The position numbers were made by a program, and so were the translations under genes. The notes under the pieces are model-generated. The model ran no database searches. It saw nothing but the letters and a program-made list of their open reading frames with translations, and was not told the origin of the DNA. From Paludibacter jiangxiensis (lineage in GTDB: Bacteria > Bacteroidota > Bacteroidia > Bacteroidales > Paludibacteraceae): a stretch of DNA of 32,338 bases. The stretch lies in NCBI GenBank assembly GCA_945870155.1, contig CAMBSB010000041.1, positions 1-32,338 on the forward strand, in the 5' to 3' direction. Shown one piece after another: positions 1 through 7,120 of this stretch. Position 1 is the first letter of the stretch. Each line of letters opens with the position of its first letter.

Positions 1-767
1 CCTAAACCCAATTCAGCATATTTTGTAAGCAAATGTTGACGAACAAGTGGCAATGAAATTAAGCGGGCATTATCTATCAACTGCGACCCCAGCAATGTAT
101 TATCAAGTTTACCATCAGGTTTTATGTCGGTGATTATATTGGCCATTAGTTCCACCATATCAGCAGTGGATAAAGGCCCTTGCAAAATACACGAAACAGC
201 AAGTAAAATGGCATTATTCGCACCTTCGGCCGATAAATTCATACTTTCAGAAGTGGCATTGAGCGGCATCTCTAAATTAAAAATTTTCAACACCTCAGCC
301 TGTGCCTGTTTTTTGGCTTCGTCAAATGTCAAGCCTTTGTCTTTTACTAAAAATTCTACTCTGCTTTTTTCTAAATGAGTCAGCACATTAATATTAGCCG
401 AATTTACTTTTGAAATATCAGCTATCGCATAAAGTGTTAATTGACCCGATGATGTAGTTCCGCTTACTTCGTTGAAATAATATCCATCGGCTTTGAGCTG
501 CACAAAGTCAGAAACCAATTCAATTTTCTTTTGCTCAAAACTCCCCAAATTATCGGCAACAGTTGTAGAATAAGATCTACCGGTTTGATTAAGTGAAGCA
601 TCCAACTCTAAAATACTTACAGCTGTACCGTTAATAAAAGGACCTTTTTGCACATAACCGCTAAAAACTTCTTTTTTTAGAGGCTCTACAAGCTTGTCTT
701 TACTTTCGCATGAAGCGAATAATAACATTAAAACAAACAAAGAAAAAAATAATACTTTTGTTTTCAT
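1..767 (-). CDS. Predicted lipoprotein, 3' end outside window
   Basis: An open frame runs leftward from the ATG at 765-767 to the window edge without a stop, giving at least 255 residues. The N-terminus is MKTKVLFFSLFVLMLLFASC, a hydrophobic signal peptide ending in a lipobox (L-F-A-S-C, Cys20), followed by a charged linker (ESKDK). The mature part begins with GYVQKGPFINGTAVSILELD, a beta-rich start seen in surface lipoproteins of Bacteroidota and some spirochaetes. The later part is helical and polar (around LTHLEKSRVEFLVKDKG and LTFDEAKKQAQAEV). It is probably anchored in the outer membrane. No catalytic motif is visible and I do not recognise a named family. The signal peptide and a coding frame open across the whole span make the gene itself secure; its function is unknown. 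Confidence 0.85.
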   Translation of the reverse strand, partial: MKTKVLFFSLFVLMLLFASCESKDKLVEPLKKEVFSGYVQKGPFINGTAVSILELDASLNQTGRSYSTTVADNLGSFEQKKIELVSDFVQLKADGYYFNEVSGTTSSGQLTLYAIADISKVNSANINVLTHLEKSRVEFLVKDKGLTFDEAKKQAQAEVLKIFNLEMPLNATSESMNLSAEGANNAILLAVSCILQGPLSTADMVELMANIITDIKPDGKLDNTLLGSQLIDNARLISLPLVRQHLLTKYAELGL

Positions 768-1390
768 TGTGATAAATTTTAAATGAATTTTTATTTAGAG
801 CAAAATTATATAGCTGTTTTTCTACTTCCTAATTTGCCGGCATTACCTACTTTTGTTTTGACTATTTATATAGTTTCGCACCAAAATTCAATCAGGTACA
901 ACACGCTTTTGGAGCATCAACTATGGATAAAAGGCTTTATTCCACACATAGCGGCTAACCCCATTAAATTCTTTGTATTTATTTGCTGTAATACGCTTTA
1001 GTGAAACTTAACATCCTTAAATCGCGGTAAAGGTAAAGACTTAATTTTATATGTCCAAATAAATTGAGAGTTATTTTATCATAAATTATATGTTATGCAA
1101 CATGTTTTATTATGTAAAATAAAACCTCTCCCAAACTCTCCCTGCCGCAGGCATGGGTAAGTCCAAAGGAGAGGAAAAGTGGATTGTAATAAAATTTGTA
1201 AAATAATGAAGTGTTTGATTTTTTTCAATTTATCTGTTACTAAACAGGGATAAGAGTTTTCAATTTGTGGCTTTTATGTAACTTGAATTAATAGTTTTAA
1301 ATATTAAGTTATTATAAATATTGTACTTGAACATCGACTTTTTAATTACTACCAATTATTTAAACTGCCTCATTCAGAAAGCTATCTAAT
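768..1390. other. Gene-free spacer, 768-1390
   Basis: I see no convincing gene here. A 72-codon plus frame at 783-1001 lacks any family resemblance or coding character and is treated as chance. A TAATTTTG word on the minus strand at 801-808 fits the Bacteroidota -7 box and could serve the lipoprotein gene starting at 767, but no matching -33 word is spaced correctly. The rest is AT-rich apart from the GC-rich inverted repeat at 1125-1174. Confidence 0.5.
1125..1174. repeat. GC-rich inverted repeat (cctctcc/ggagagg)
   Basis: The arms cctctcc (1125-1131) and ggagagg (1168-1174) are perfect inverted copies. Between them lies a smaller palindrome, cctgc-c-gcagg (1141-1151). The composition contrasts sharply with the AT-rich spacer. 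It resembles the family of C-run/G-run intergenic words found elsewhere in this window but is a divergent version. Function unknown; it could fold in RNA or DNA. Confidence 0.5.
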
Positions 1391-2152
1391 TTAATGCATG
1401 TATTTACCACGATTTAAAAAATAATTAATGTTTATACCAATCGATAAAATTATATTTTCAGTATTGAATCCATAATTAAAACGATTTGATTTTGAATGAA
1501 CAAATTGCAATTTACATGAGCCTGTATTATCCTTCCAAATTAATGTAAAAGCAGGTTCGATAAAAAACACAGGTTTGTCAATGTTATTTAACCCGAAATA
1601 AGATTGTATTAGTTTGATTTCAGAATCACTGTAACCCTCTGGGTATATCTTGATATGATAAAAAGATTGTGAAAAGCGAGTTGAAAATGCAAAGCCAAAA
1701 CGGTTGAAAAGCAGAAATCCAACTGATGGTTGTGAATAAAGTCTATCCATGCTTAAGCGAAAATATGGATTACCAACATTGAACCCTCCACGTCCATAGC
1801 CAAAATTGGCAGCACCAAACAATCCAAATTTAAAATTTTTGTAGAAAATCAGCTCATTGTCCCACATAAAGTCTTTGACAAAGGGATTGGTTTCTCCACC
1901 TAATCGCGTAATGTTGTAACGGTTATAGTTTGAGCTAATCCCAATATTATCATTAATTGCATAAGCAGCTTCAATACCTAATTGCGCAAATAATGGTTGT
2001 ATGTTTGCTGTAGCCACTATGTCTCCCTTTTTTTCGAAAACATTCACGTTTTGTTTTATTGGGTTATAATACATTGGGATGCAAGATGTAAATATAATCA
2101 CAAAGAATGGAAATATTATATATTTGTTTATTAATCGAATTGGTAATGTCAT
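1391..2152 (-). CDS. Predicted lipoprotein with beta-barrel-like body
   Basis: This is a 253-residue protein. The N-terminus has a basic start, a hydrophobic stretch and a lipobox (FVIIFTSC, Cys24), so lipid anchoring is likely. The mature part alternates aromatic and polar residues in short strands rich in Gly, Asn, Phe and Tyr (FGLFGAANFGYGRGGFN, GFLLFNRFGFAFSTRF), and ends in IGININYFLN. This pattern is typical of outer-membrane beta-barrel or barrel-like proteins of Bacteroidota. It starts 11 bases after the stop of the upstream lipoprotein gene (2164-2625), so the two are probably cotranscribed. No family is recognised; the envelope location is inferred from the signal sequence and composition. 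Confidence 0.75.
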   Translation of the reverse strand: MTLPIRLINKYIIFPFFVIIFTSCIPMYYNPIKQNVNVFEKKGDIVATANIQPLFAQLGIEAAYAINDNIGISSNYNRYNITRLGGETNPFVKDFMWDNELIFYKNFKFGLFGAANFGYGRGGFNVGNPYFRLSMDRLYSQPSVGFLLFNRFGFAFSTRFSQSFYHIKIYPEGYSDSEIKLIQSYFGLNNIDKPVFFIEPAFTLIWKDNTGSCKLQFVHSKSNRFNYGFNTENIILSIGININYFLNRGKYMH

Positions 2153-2163
2153 TTTTTTAAATA

Positions 2164-2625
2164 TTAGTCATTAAACATGGCATTTGTTACTTTTAATCTT
2201 TCAATTGTTAAACCTTCCATACTTTCAAAACTTGAAAAACCTGAAAAAGATTCCCAAGCTGATCTATTTATATATTTCTGTGTATTGACAAATGTTGTAT
2301 CTCTGTTTTGAATTTTGCATATTTTTATAGTCGAAATTATTCTACTGAATGTACTATCGGGCATAATTAGATGATAATTTATGTAAGTTAAAGAATTAAT
2401 ACAACTTCTACCCGGAGGAACAGTGTCAAACAAACTACGTTCATTGTACTTGTAATAATCAGATATATAGAAATTTGTATCATCCCATTTTACGAGTATA
2501 GTAAAATTGCATTGGTTAATTATTTCTATTCTTTCGGATATAGCCTGATAGGGTTGCTGTTTGCAAGCTATAAAAAGCATGTTTAGAATAAGGATTAGTA
2601 ATATAGTGTAAAAGTTAAGTTTCAT
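2164..2625 (-). CDS. Small predicted lipoprotein
   Basis: I place the start at the ATG at 2623-2625 rather than the upstream ATG at 2652, because the internal start gives a clean lipoprotein signal (MKLNFYTILLILILNMLFIAC, lipobox F-I-A-C) whereas the longer form adds a polar segment, LNNKSSQT, ahead of it. The protein has 153 residues. The mature part is short, with paired beta-like stretches (FTILVKWDD, SFSGFSSFESMEGLTIERLKV) and no recognised domain. It is the first gene of an apparent two-gene unit with the lipoprotein at 1391-2152. Function unknown; outer-membrane or periplasmic-face location inferred. Confidence 0.7.
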   Translation of the reverse strand: MKLNFYTILLILILNMLFIACKQQPYQAISERIEIINQCNFTILVKWDDTNFYISDYYKYNERSLFDTVPPGRSCINSLTYINYHLIMPDSTFSRIISTIKICKIQNRDTTFVNTQKYINRSAWESFSGFSSFESMEGLTIERLKVTNAMFND

Positions 2626-2725
2626 TGTTTGTGAAGATTTATTATTTAACAAGTCAATTTAAATTAAATAGTTCTGATTGATTTATTTGATAATTTGCTG
2701 TCCATTTTCGCATAACTTGCACTAG

Positions 2726-2970
2726 CTAAGCCTGATGAGTTATTTGCTTATCTTCTTTATTCAGATTAACTAACAAACCATCAAAGTTTAATTCTTTCAA
2801 TGCCATCTGTATTTTGATTCTGCTAATGGGTTTATCTCTTTATGATTATTGTCGTTTTTATGTTTGTTGCTCTCCCACCAATCATAAAATGCTTTGGCCG
2901 CAATTTCAAGAGAAGCCTTGTCGGCAGCTAATTTTAAAACTGTTTCATCACTCAATGCTAAAATTGAATT
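2726..2970 (-). pseudogene. Remnant of a small gene, frameshifted and lacking a start
   Basis: On the minus strand a frame open from 2970 to a TGA at 2797-2799 reads LSDETVLKLAADKASLEIAA then KAFYDWWESNKHKN, which looks like real helical protein sequence rather than chance, but it has no ATG and is preceded by a stop (2971-2973). A second frame starts at the overlapping ATG 2804-2806 and reads MALKELNFDGLLVNLNKED to a TAG at 2726-2728. The two overlap by 10 bases in different frames. The simplest reading is a decayed gene with a frameshift and a lost 5' end. An alternative is two tiny coupled ORFs using a non-ATG start. No family is recognised. Confidence 0.4.
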
Positions 2971-3008
2971 TTAAGACAGTAATCCTATTATCAGATACTT
3001 GTTGTTAA

Positions 3009-3378
3009 TTTAAACTGCTCTTATTGATCCAATAATCCATAAAATGAACTTGCCTTTTATCTTAGTGAGTTGTCATTTTATCAGTTGTCCTCAATAAAAA
3101 ATGATTTCCGGTTTCTGTTAATTTTATTGTTTTATTGCCTAAAAACATTCAAATTTCACATTATGCTCCATAATTTTTTTTAGCATGCAAATATAAACAT
3201 TATTTTCACAAGTTTAAACTAAAGGAGGATGAAAAATTGTATAATTTAAAATTTTATTTTCCTGTTACAATTTTATATGTTCGCTTAACATTTTAATTAA
3301 GTCGAAAGGCAAATTTGCAAACTCGAATAGCAATTCCACTTATTTGAATAGCAATAAATGTAGTAGTCTATAATTAAT
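3009..3378. other. AT-rich spacer without a gene
   Basis: No open frame with coding character was seen on either strand. A purine-rich AAAGGAGG followed by ATG occurs near 3221, but the frame stops after six codons. A short direct repeat, GAATAGCAAT, occurs twice between about 3325 and 3356. Nothing else stands out. Confidence 0.4.
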
Positions 3379-3636
3379 CGTTCTACACTATATCGTGTGG
3401 TTTTTTTTGAAACAACCTTTTAAAATTAAAGAAAATGAAACCACAATTGAAACAATAGAGATATTTAAAAGATAATAAAGAACACAATAGATAAATAATA
3501 CCTGTCGGTATTATAAATGCTTAAAGTTTTTATTCTAATGTGAACTATTGTTCCTATTGTGGTTAAATATTCTTACATTTATTAGTTGCCTTAAAATGGA
3601 TCAAAAATATCAACCCACACGAAAAGTGGTAGAACC
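3379..3636. mobile_element. MITE-like palindromic element with candidate TSD
   Basis: The ends are imperfect terminal inverted repeats. The left end, 3379-3400, reads GTTCTAC and then CGTGTGG; the right end, 3615-3636, carries the reverse complement of both blocks, with about 16 of 22 positions matching without gaps. Both ends are flanked by the 8-mer TAATTAAT (3371-3378 and 3637-3644), as expected for a target-site duplication, although that word is AT-rich. Inside, a second nested pair matches: 3439-3447 (AACCACAAT) with 3556-3564, and 3451-3458 (AACAATAG) with 3545-3552. A central hairpin follows (ATAATACC 3495-3502, GGTATTAT 3507-3514). There is no transposase. A long structured RNA is an alternative. 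Confidence 0.45.
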
Positions 3637-3839
3637 TAATTAATGGAGAATTTTTAGGTTGAAAGTGCTTTAAATATACTTTTTAAACCTTTATTGAGGT
3701 GGCTTTTGTAGTTTTAAATTTAATGGATACAGCATGGAAATACCTTTCAAAAATTTAAATACAATAATACAAGATGATACCAATTTGTTTTCCCTTAAGG
3801 GCTTAGGGGTAGTTTGATAGTTAAGAGTTGAGGTTTTTT
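3637..3839. other. AT-rich spacer without a gene
   Basis: No gene is seen between the MITE-like element and the heptamer array. It contains one GC-rich intergenic word at 3790-3811 (listed separately). Confidence 0.35.
3790..3811. repeat. GC-rich intergenic word, degenerate copy
   Basis: The sequence TTCCCTTAAGGG followed by CTTAGGGGTA matches the pattern CCCCCTT-N-AGGGGG plus a second G-run seen at several other sites in the window. The first block can form a short hairpin. It is a weaker copy. Confidence 0.45.
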
Positions 3840-3874
3840 ACTGTTAATTGTCAACAGTCAGCTGTCCATTGTTT
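3840..3874. repeat. Degenerate heptamer array (about 5 units)
   Basis: The units read ACTGTTA ATTGTCA ACAGTCA GCTGTCC ATTGTTT, with a constant TGT/AGT core at positions 3-5. The period is exactly 7 over 35 bases. It sits just before the terminator at 3887-3924. It matches the behaviour of the arrays at 12150-12205, 27590-27638 and 29967-30056. Confidence 0.55.
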
Positions 3875-3886
3875 CATAATAATAGC

Positions 3887-3924
3887 AAAAAAAACATTTC
3901 CAAAAAATTGGAAATGTTTTTTTT
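3887..3924 (-). terminator. Strong intrinsic terminator for the 58-aa gene
   Basis: A perfect 15-bp stem (AAAAAAAACATTTCC at 3887-3901 with GGAAATG plus T-run at 3910-3924) encloses an 8-base loop. On either strand it ends in a run of T, so it could act in both directions. It lies 9 bases beyond the stop of the minus-strand gene at 3934-4110 and most likely ends the tyrA transcript. Confidence 0.85.
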
Positions 3925-3933
3925 GATTTAATC

Positions 3934-4110
3934 TCATTTAGGCTGCCAAAAACATACTTTAGGCGATTCAATTGATCCATCAGCTTTTAACTGCTTCATG
4001 GCTTTATCTACTTCTTTGCGGTCGAGACCGGTTAAGTCGACCAATTTACCTGCATTTACAGGTACACCTGCTTTTTTCATGGCTTCCAACACCAATTCTT
4101 TTGATTCCAT
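3934..4110 (-). CDS. 58-residue winged-helix-like small protein
   Basis: The frame runs from ATG 4108-4110 to TGA 3934-3936 and reads MESKELVLEAMKKAGVPVNA, then a GKLVDLTGLDRKEVDKAMKQ helix-turn-helix-like stretch, then LKADGSIESPKVCFWQPK. The layout helix, helix-turn-helix (residues about 20-42), wing (43-58) fits a minimal winged-helix domain like those in MarR/ArsR or DprA C-terminal domains. Small proteins of this shape with a C/Y-x-W end are, from memory, common in Bacteroidota and often annotated as hypothetical or transcriptional regulator. It lies 96 bases downstream of tyrA on the same strand and directly before a strong terminator, so it is probably the last gene of that unit. DNA binding is inferred from the fold pattern only. 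Confidence 0.8.
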   Translation of the reverse strand: MESKELVLEAMKKAGVPVNAGKLVDLTGLDRKEVDKAMKQLKADGSIESPKVCFWQPK

Positions 4111-4125
4111 ACTTTTTTTTTGATT

Positions 4126-4149
4126 TTACCCCTATGCCCATTAAGGGGA
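4126..4149. repeat. GC-rich intergenic word, degenerate copy
   Basis: ACCCCTATGCCC-ATT-AAGGGGA is a copy of the C-run/C-run/G-run word with one degenerate arm. It lies between tyrA and the 58-residue gene, so it would be within their shared transcript. Confidence 0.5.
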
Positions 4150-4206
4150 ATAGAGAAGTTATTATATTTAAAATAGTAACAATTTCTGCCCGCTTAGGAT
4201 TGTTTG

Positions 4207-4980
4207 TTATTCAATATTTTTTCTTACTTTTTTCAAAAAGACTTCCATCCTTTCCGAATCTTTTTCATCAATTATTTCCATCAAAGTTTTCAATTCTGCT
4301 CTGATTTTTTCCACCTGATTATGGGTGTGCGGATTAAACAAAATTTCTGAAAGCAGGTAATCATCTTCACCAAGTAATCCTTTCGCGATATCCATGTGCC
4401 TTTTAAAAGTAGTTCCGGGAGCTTCCTGAGGTATCATAACCGAAGCAAATACCAAGGTAGACGCAAAAGGAATAGAAAGTGAATAAGCTATTGTTTCGTC
4501 ATGTTCGTCGAAACTGTATTCAAATATTTTCAATTTCAAAGAGCCATATAAATCTTTAAAAAAAGCTTTTCCCATGTGGTCGGATTCGGAAATAATTATG
4601 GCACTTTGACTACTCAAATTGTCGAGGGTTGCAAAAGTGGGTCCAAACATAGGATGGGTGGATACATAACGCATTCCGGTTTTTTCATAATACTCCTGTA
4701 TTCCGGTTTTTACTGAAGCAATATCGGAAAGTATACAGTTTTTAGGTAAATATTCTAATACCTTTTCAAAAGCTTCAATGGTGTATTTGAGTGTTACACA
4801 GTTGATTACTAAATCAGGTTCAAACTCTCTAATCTCTTCATATTCAGTCATACGCAATGTGTTGAATACAAAACGTAATCTTTTTGGATTAACATCAAAT
4901 AACGCCACTTCATGCTGAATGCACATTACATCTGTTAAAAATGTGCCCATTTTTCCGGCACCCAGAACTAATATTTTCAT
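4207..4980 (-). CDS. tyrA: Prephenate dehydrogenase
   Basis: This 257-residue protein should oxidise and decarboxylate prephenate to 4-hydroxyphenylpyruvate with NAD(P)+, the committed step to tyrosine, in the cytoplasm. The N-terminus MKILVLGAGKMG carries the Rossmann GxGxxG dinucleotide motif at residues 7-12. The family signature STHPMFGP is at about residues 107-114; its His is expected to contact substrate. The helical C-terminal domain follows (MDIAKGLLGEDDYLLSEIL). There is no fused chorismate mutase domain and no ACT domain, and at 257 residues it is close to the minimal catalytic core. A GC-rich word lies just upstream (4993-5015). No other aromatic amino-acid genes are adjacent; the 58-residue winged-helix-like gene follows on the same strand. 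Confidence 0.9.
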   Translation of the reverse strand: MKILVLGAGKMGTFLTDVMCIQHEVALFDVNPKRLRFVFNTLRMTEYEEIREFEPDLVINCVTLKYTIEAFEKVLEYLPKNCILSDIASVKTGIQEYYEKTGMRYVSTHPMFGPTFATLDNLSSQSAIIISESDHMGKAFFKDLYGSLKLKIFEYSFDEHDETIAYSLSIPFASTLVFASVMIPQEAPGTTFKRHMDIAKGLLGEDDYLLSEILFNPHTHNQVEKIRAELKTLMEIIDEKDSERMEVFLKKVRKNIE

Positions 4981-5301
4981 TAATTTATAATTTTACCCCT
5001 AACCCCTGAAGGGGAAAAGATTGGTTTATATTGTATATAATCATCTCCTTATGTGTCCTGAATTTATTTTTTGTACACTGGAGATTTATTTTTAATTCCT
5101 GGTTTTTACAACCAAGAAGAAGCGTTTCTCTCGAAAACTATTCGCGGTCAAAAAATAATTTAAACCGAAGCTTACTCTAATTCTATCATCTATCGATCAA
5201 ATTAATTTTCGCACAAACATATAAACTTGTATCGATTTGAGATGATTTTTTTATACCGATTACAAAAGTATAAAAATTCATGTTAAAATAAATCATTCAC
5301 T
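4981..5301. other. Spacer between tyrA and the Nramp gene
   Basis: No gene is seen. A minus-strand TATGTTTG at 5214-5221 fits the Bacteroidota -7 word and could start the tyrA transcript about 230 bases upstream of its ATG, but I find no TTTG at the usual spacing. A GC-rich word lies at 4993-5015. No clear intrinsic terminator was found after the Nramp gene. Confidence 0.4.
4993..5015. repeat. GC-rich intergenic word
   Basis: ACCCCTAACCCCTGAAGGGGA is a good copy of the C-run, C-run, TGAA, G-run word. The CCCCTGAAGGGG part can form a small hairpin. It lies in the 5' untranslated region of tyrA. Confidence 0.6.
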
Positions 5302-6561
5302 TTAAAAAAAACTTATAAACAGTGCAATATTCAAAACCGTAACTATACCACCCAAGGTAAATAATACAATTTTTGAAGCTGTAGAATTTACGTATTTGCC
5401 CATCACTTTTTTGGATGATGTTAGATATACCTGTAAAAATATTGTAATTGGTAACTGAATGCTTAATATCATTTGTGATATTATTAAACCTTTAAAAGGA
5501 TTGGAAATCAGGAATATAATGCCCAATGCGATTAGCAATGAAATGGCTACTCCCAAGCGGGAATGATTGTCTTTTATGTCATAAGGTTCTTTGTACATGC
5601 CGGCAAATATACTTCCGGCTGCCATACCCGAAGTAATGGTTGAAGCAACACCTGCAAACAACAAGGCGACTGCAAACACAATAGCTGCATGATTTCCAAG
5701 CAAAGGTATCAACAATTGATTTGCTTGCTGAAGCTCTGAAACGGGTGTTTTGGTTTGAAAAAATGTGGCTGCAGCCAATAAAATCATGGCACTATTGATT
5801 GCCCAACCTATTAACATAGATACAAATGTGTCTAAAAATTCATATCTCAATTGTTTTTTAATAATTTTCTCGTCTTGCAAATTCCATTGCCGGCTTTGTA
5901 TTACCTCAGAATGCAAGAATAAATTATGAGGCATAACCACTGCGCCTAATACGCTCATAATAACCAGAATAGAGCCTTCCGGAAACGAAGGTGTTACCCA
6001 GCCCGTAACAGCACAATTCCAATTAATATCGACCAAAGTTAGTTCGTACAAAAATGACAGCCCAATAACCGAAACAAAAGCAATAATCCATTTTTCAATT
6101 ACCCGATATGAATTTGTAAATAACATTATAAGCACAAATATTGTCACTAATATTGATCCGGCTCTGATAGGTATGTCGAAAAGCATGTTTAATGCTATGC
6201 CACCACCTAGAATTTCGGCTAAGGAGGTGGATATTGATGCCAACATGGCCGATGACAGAATAAATTTGGAGTATTTGGGTTTTAAATGGATAGTTGCTGC
6301 TTCCGACAAACAAAGTCCTGTAGCGATGCCCAAATGAGCCACATTGTGTTGTAAAAAAATGAGCATAATGGTCGACAATGTAACCATCCACAGTAATGCA
6401 TAACCAAAATCGGCACCGGCAGCCAAATTTGATGCCCAATTTCCGGGATCGATAAAACCTACAGTTACCAAAAGCCCCGGCCCTATAAATTTAAAAATAT
6501 CCAAACCTCCATATTTGGGTTTGTATGATTTATTATCTATGTTTTTGAATATTTTGAACAT
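5302..6561 (-). CDS. mntH: Nramp-family divalent metal transporter
   Basis: This 419-residue, very hydrophobic protein has about 11 predicted membrane segments, as expected for proton-coupled Mn2+/Fe2+ importers of the Nramp family. The TM1 metal-site motif DPGN is at residues 38-41. The TM6 motif reads GAVVMPHN, with Ala207, Met210 and His212 in the expected places. Retention of the Met argues for Mn/Fe transport rather than the Mg-type branch of the family. The loop after TM6 (NLFLHSEVIQSR) is also typical. The gene appears monocistronic, and a minus-strand TACATTTG at 6639-6646 is a candidate -7 box. I saw no Mn riboswitch or clear MntR/Fur palindrome upstream. The exact metal is not determined by sequence alone. 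Confidence 0.92.
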   Translation of the reverse strand: MFKIFKNIDNKSYKPKYGGLDIFKFIGPGLLVTVGFIDPGNWASNLAAGADFGYALLWMVTLSTIMLIFLQHNVAHLGIATGLCLSEAATIHLKPKYSKFILSSAMLASISTSLAEILGGGIALNMLFDIPIRAGSILVTIFVLIMLFTNSYRVIEKWIIAFVSVIGLSFLYELTLVDINWNCAVTGWVTPSFPEGSILVIMSVLGAVVMPHNLFLHSEVIQSRQWNLQDEKIIKKQLRYEFLDTFVSMLIGWAINSAMILLAAATFFQTKTPVSELQQANQLLIPLLGNHAAIVFAVALLFAGVASTITSGMAAGSIFAGMYKEPYDIKDNHSRLGVAISLLIALGIIFLISNPFKGLIISQMILSIQLPITIFLQVYLTSSKKVMGKYVNSTASKIVLFTLGGIVTVLNIALFISFF

Positions 6562-6638
6562 ATAAAATGTATTAATTTAAAATTATTTAGACTTAGTAAA
6601 TGACAAAAATTTGTTGAAATTAATAATATGTTAAATTT

Positions 6639-6646
6639 CAAATGTA
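6639..6646 (-). promoter_or_regulatory. Candidate -7 box for the Nramp gene
   Basis: On the minus strand the word TACATTTG matches TAnnTTTG, about 80 bases upstream of the start codon. No good -33 TTTG is found at 19-21 bases, so support is modest. Confidence 0.35.
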
Positions 6647-6663
6647 TAATTAAACAGCTACTT

Positions 6664-6890
6664 TTCAGAATCGGACTGACCTCGTCCAGTGAGCCGAAAA
6701 ACAAGTGAGGTAGGCGGTTAAAAATCGTCCTTGTTTGAGTTCCGACGTATTCCGTCGGAATGAGTTTGGACGATTTGAGCCTACCGAGCTTAAGTTTTTC
6801 GAGCGAAGTGGGCGAAGTCTTGAATTTTTTTGCATACTTTTTTGTTTCAAGACAAAAAAGTATGTGGGGTTTGGGGCAAAGCCCCACATT
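6664..6890. repeat. Hairpin-rich intergenic repeat element
   Basis: Several consecutive inverted repeats lie here. A compound hairpin is formed by AAATCGTCC (6722-6730) with GGACGATTT (6768-6776) outside TTCCGACG (6740-6747) with CGTCGGAA (6753-6760). Next is a perfect 13-bp stem, CATACTTTTTTGT (6833-6845) with 6852-6864, over a 6-base loop. Then come ATGTGGGG (6862-6869) with CCCCACAT (6882-6889) and an alternative GGGGC-AAA-GCCCC. The minus-strand translation (starting MWGFAPNPTYFFVLKQK) looks like a recurrent hypothetical protein that I remember from many Bacteroidota annotations, suggesting an interspersed repeat rather than a gene. Only one copy is in this window. Confidence 0.55.
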
Positions 6891-7120
6891 TAAATAATTC
6901 AAAACTATTAAATTATGTGTGTTTTGATATTTTTGTCATATACTAAATTATTTTGAATACAAGTTTTTCAAAGGACAAGCGTCTTCCATCCGCTTGATAG
7001 ATAATAAATGAGCGACTAGAAGTCGGTTGTCTTTCGTTGCTTAATTTTGTCAAAATAGAAATAATATAAACGAATTTATTGCACATAATTAACTGATTTT
7101 TAATTGTCTATTCTTGCAGC

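Larger units (their letters stand above)
6562..7120. other. Long spacer holding structured repeats
   Basis: No supportable gene. It contains the hairpin-rich element at 6664-6890. From 6976 to 7025 there are two more small hairpins: CAAGCG (6976-6981) with CGCTTG (6991-6996), and CGACT (7013-7017) with AGTCG (7021-7025). Minus-strand open frames of 121 and 74 codons across the repeat are probably by-products of its sequence. Confidence 0.5.

Noticed and set aside
124-378. 84-codon plus-strand frame opposite the first lipoprotein gene
   Set aside because: It is antisense to a frame with a clear lipoprotein signal and protein-like sequence; composition suggests a shadow.
783-1001. 72-codon plus-strand frame in the first spacer
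   Set aside because: No family resemblance, no promoter or ribosome site, amino-acid make-up as expected from AT-rich non-coding DNA.
2814-3008. 64-codon plus-strand frame
   Set aside because: Lies opposite the more protein-like minus-strand remnant at 2726-2970 and is rich in Cys and Leu as in chance frames.
6562-6660. Manganese riboswitch or MntR site upstream of the Nramp gene
   Set aside because: No GC-rich conserved riboswitch core and no convincing palindrome; only weak AT-rich symmetry was found.
6537-6902. Minus-strand frames of 121 and 74 codons upstream of the Nramp gene
   Set aside because: They follow the hairpin-rich repeat; two different frames are open over the same palindromes and the longer one runs into the Nramp start. 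Treated as repeat by-products.
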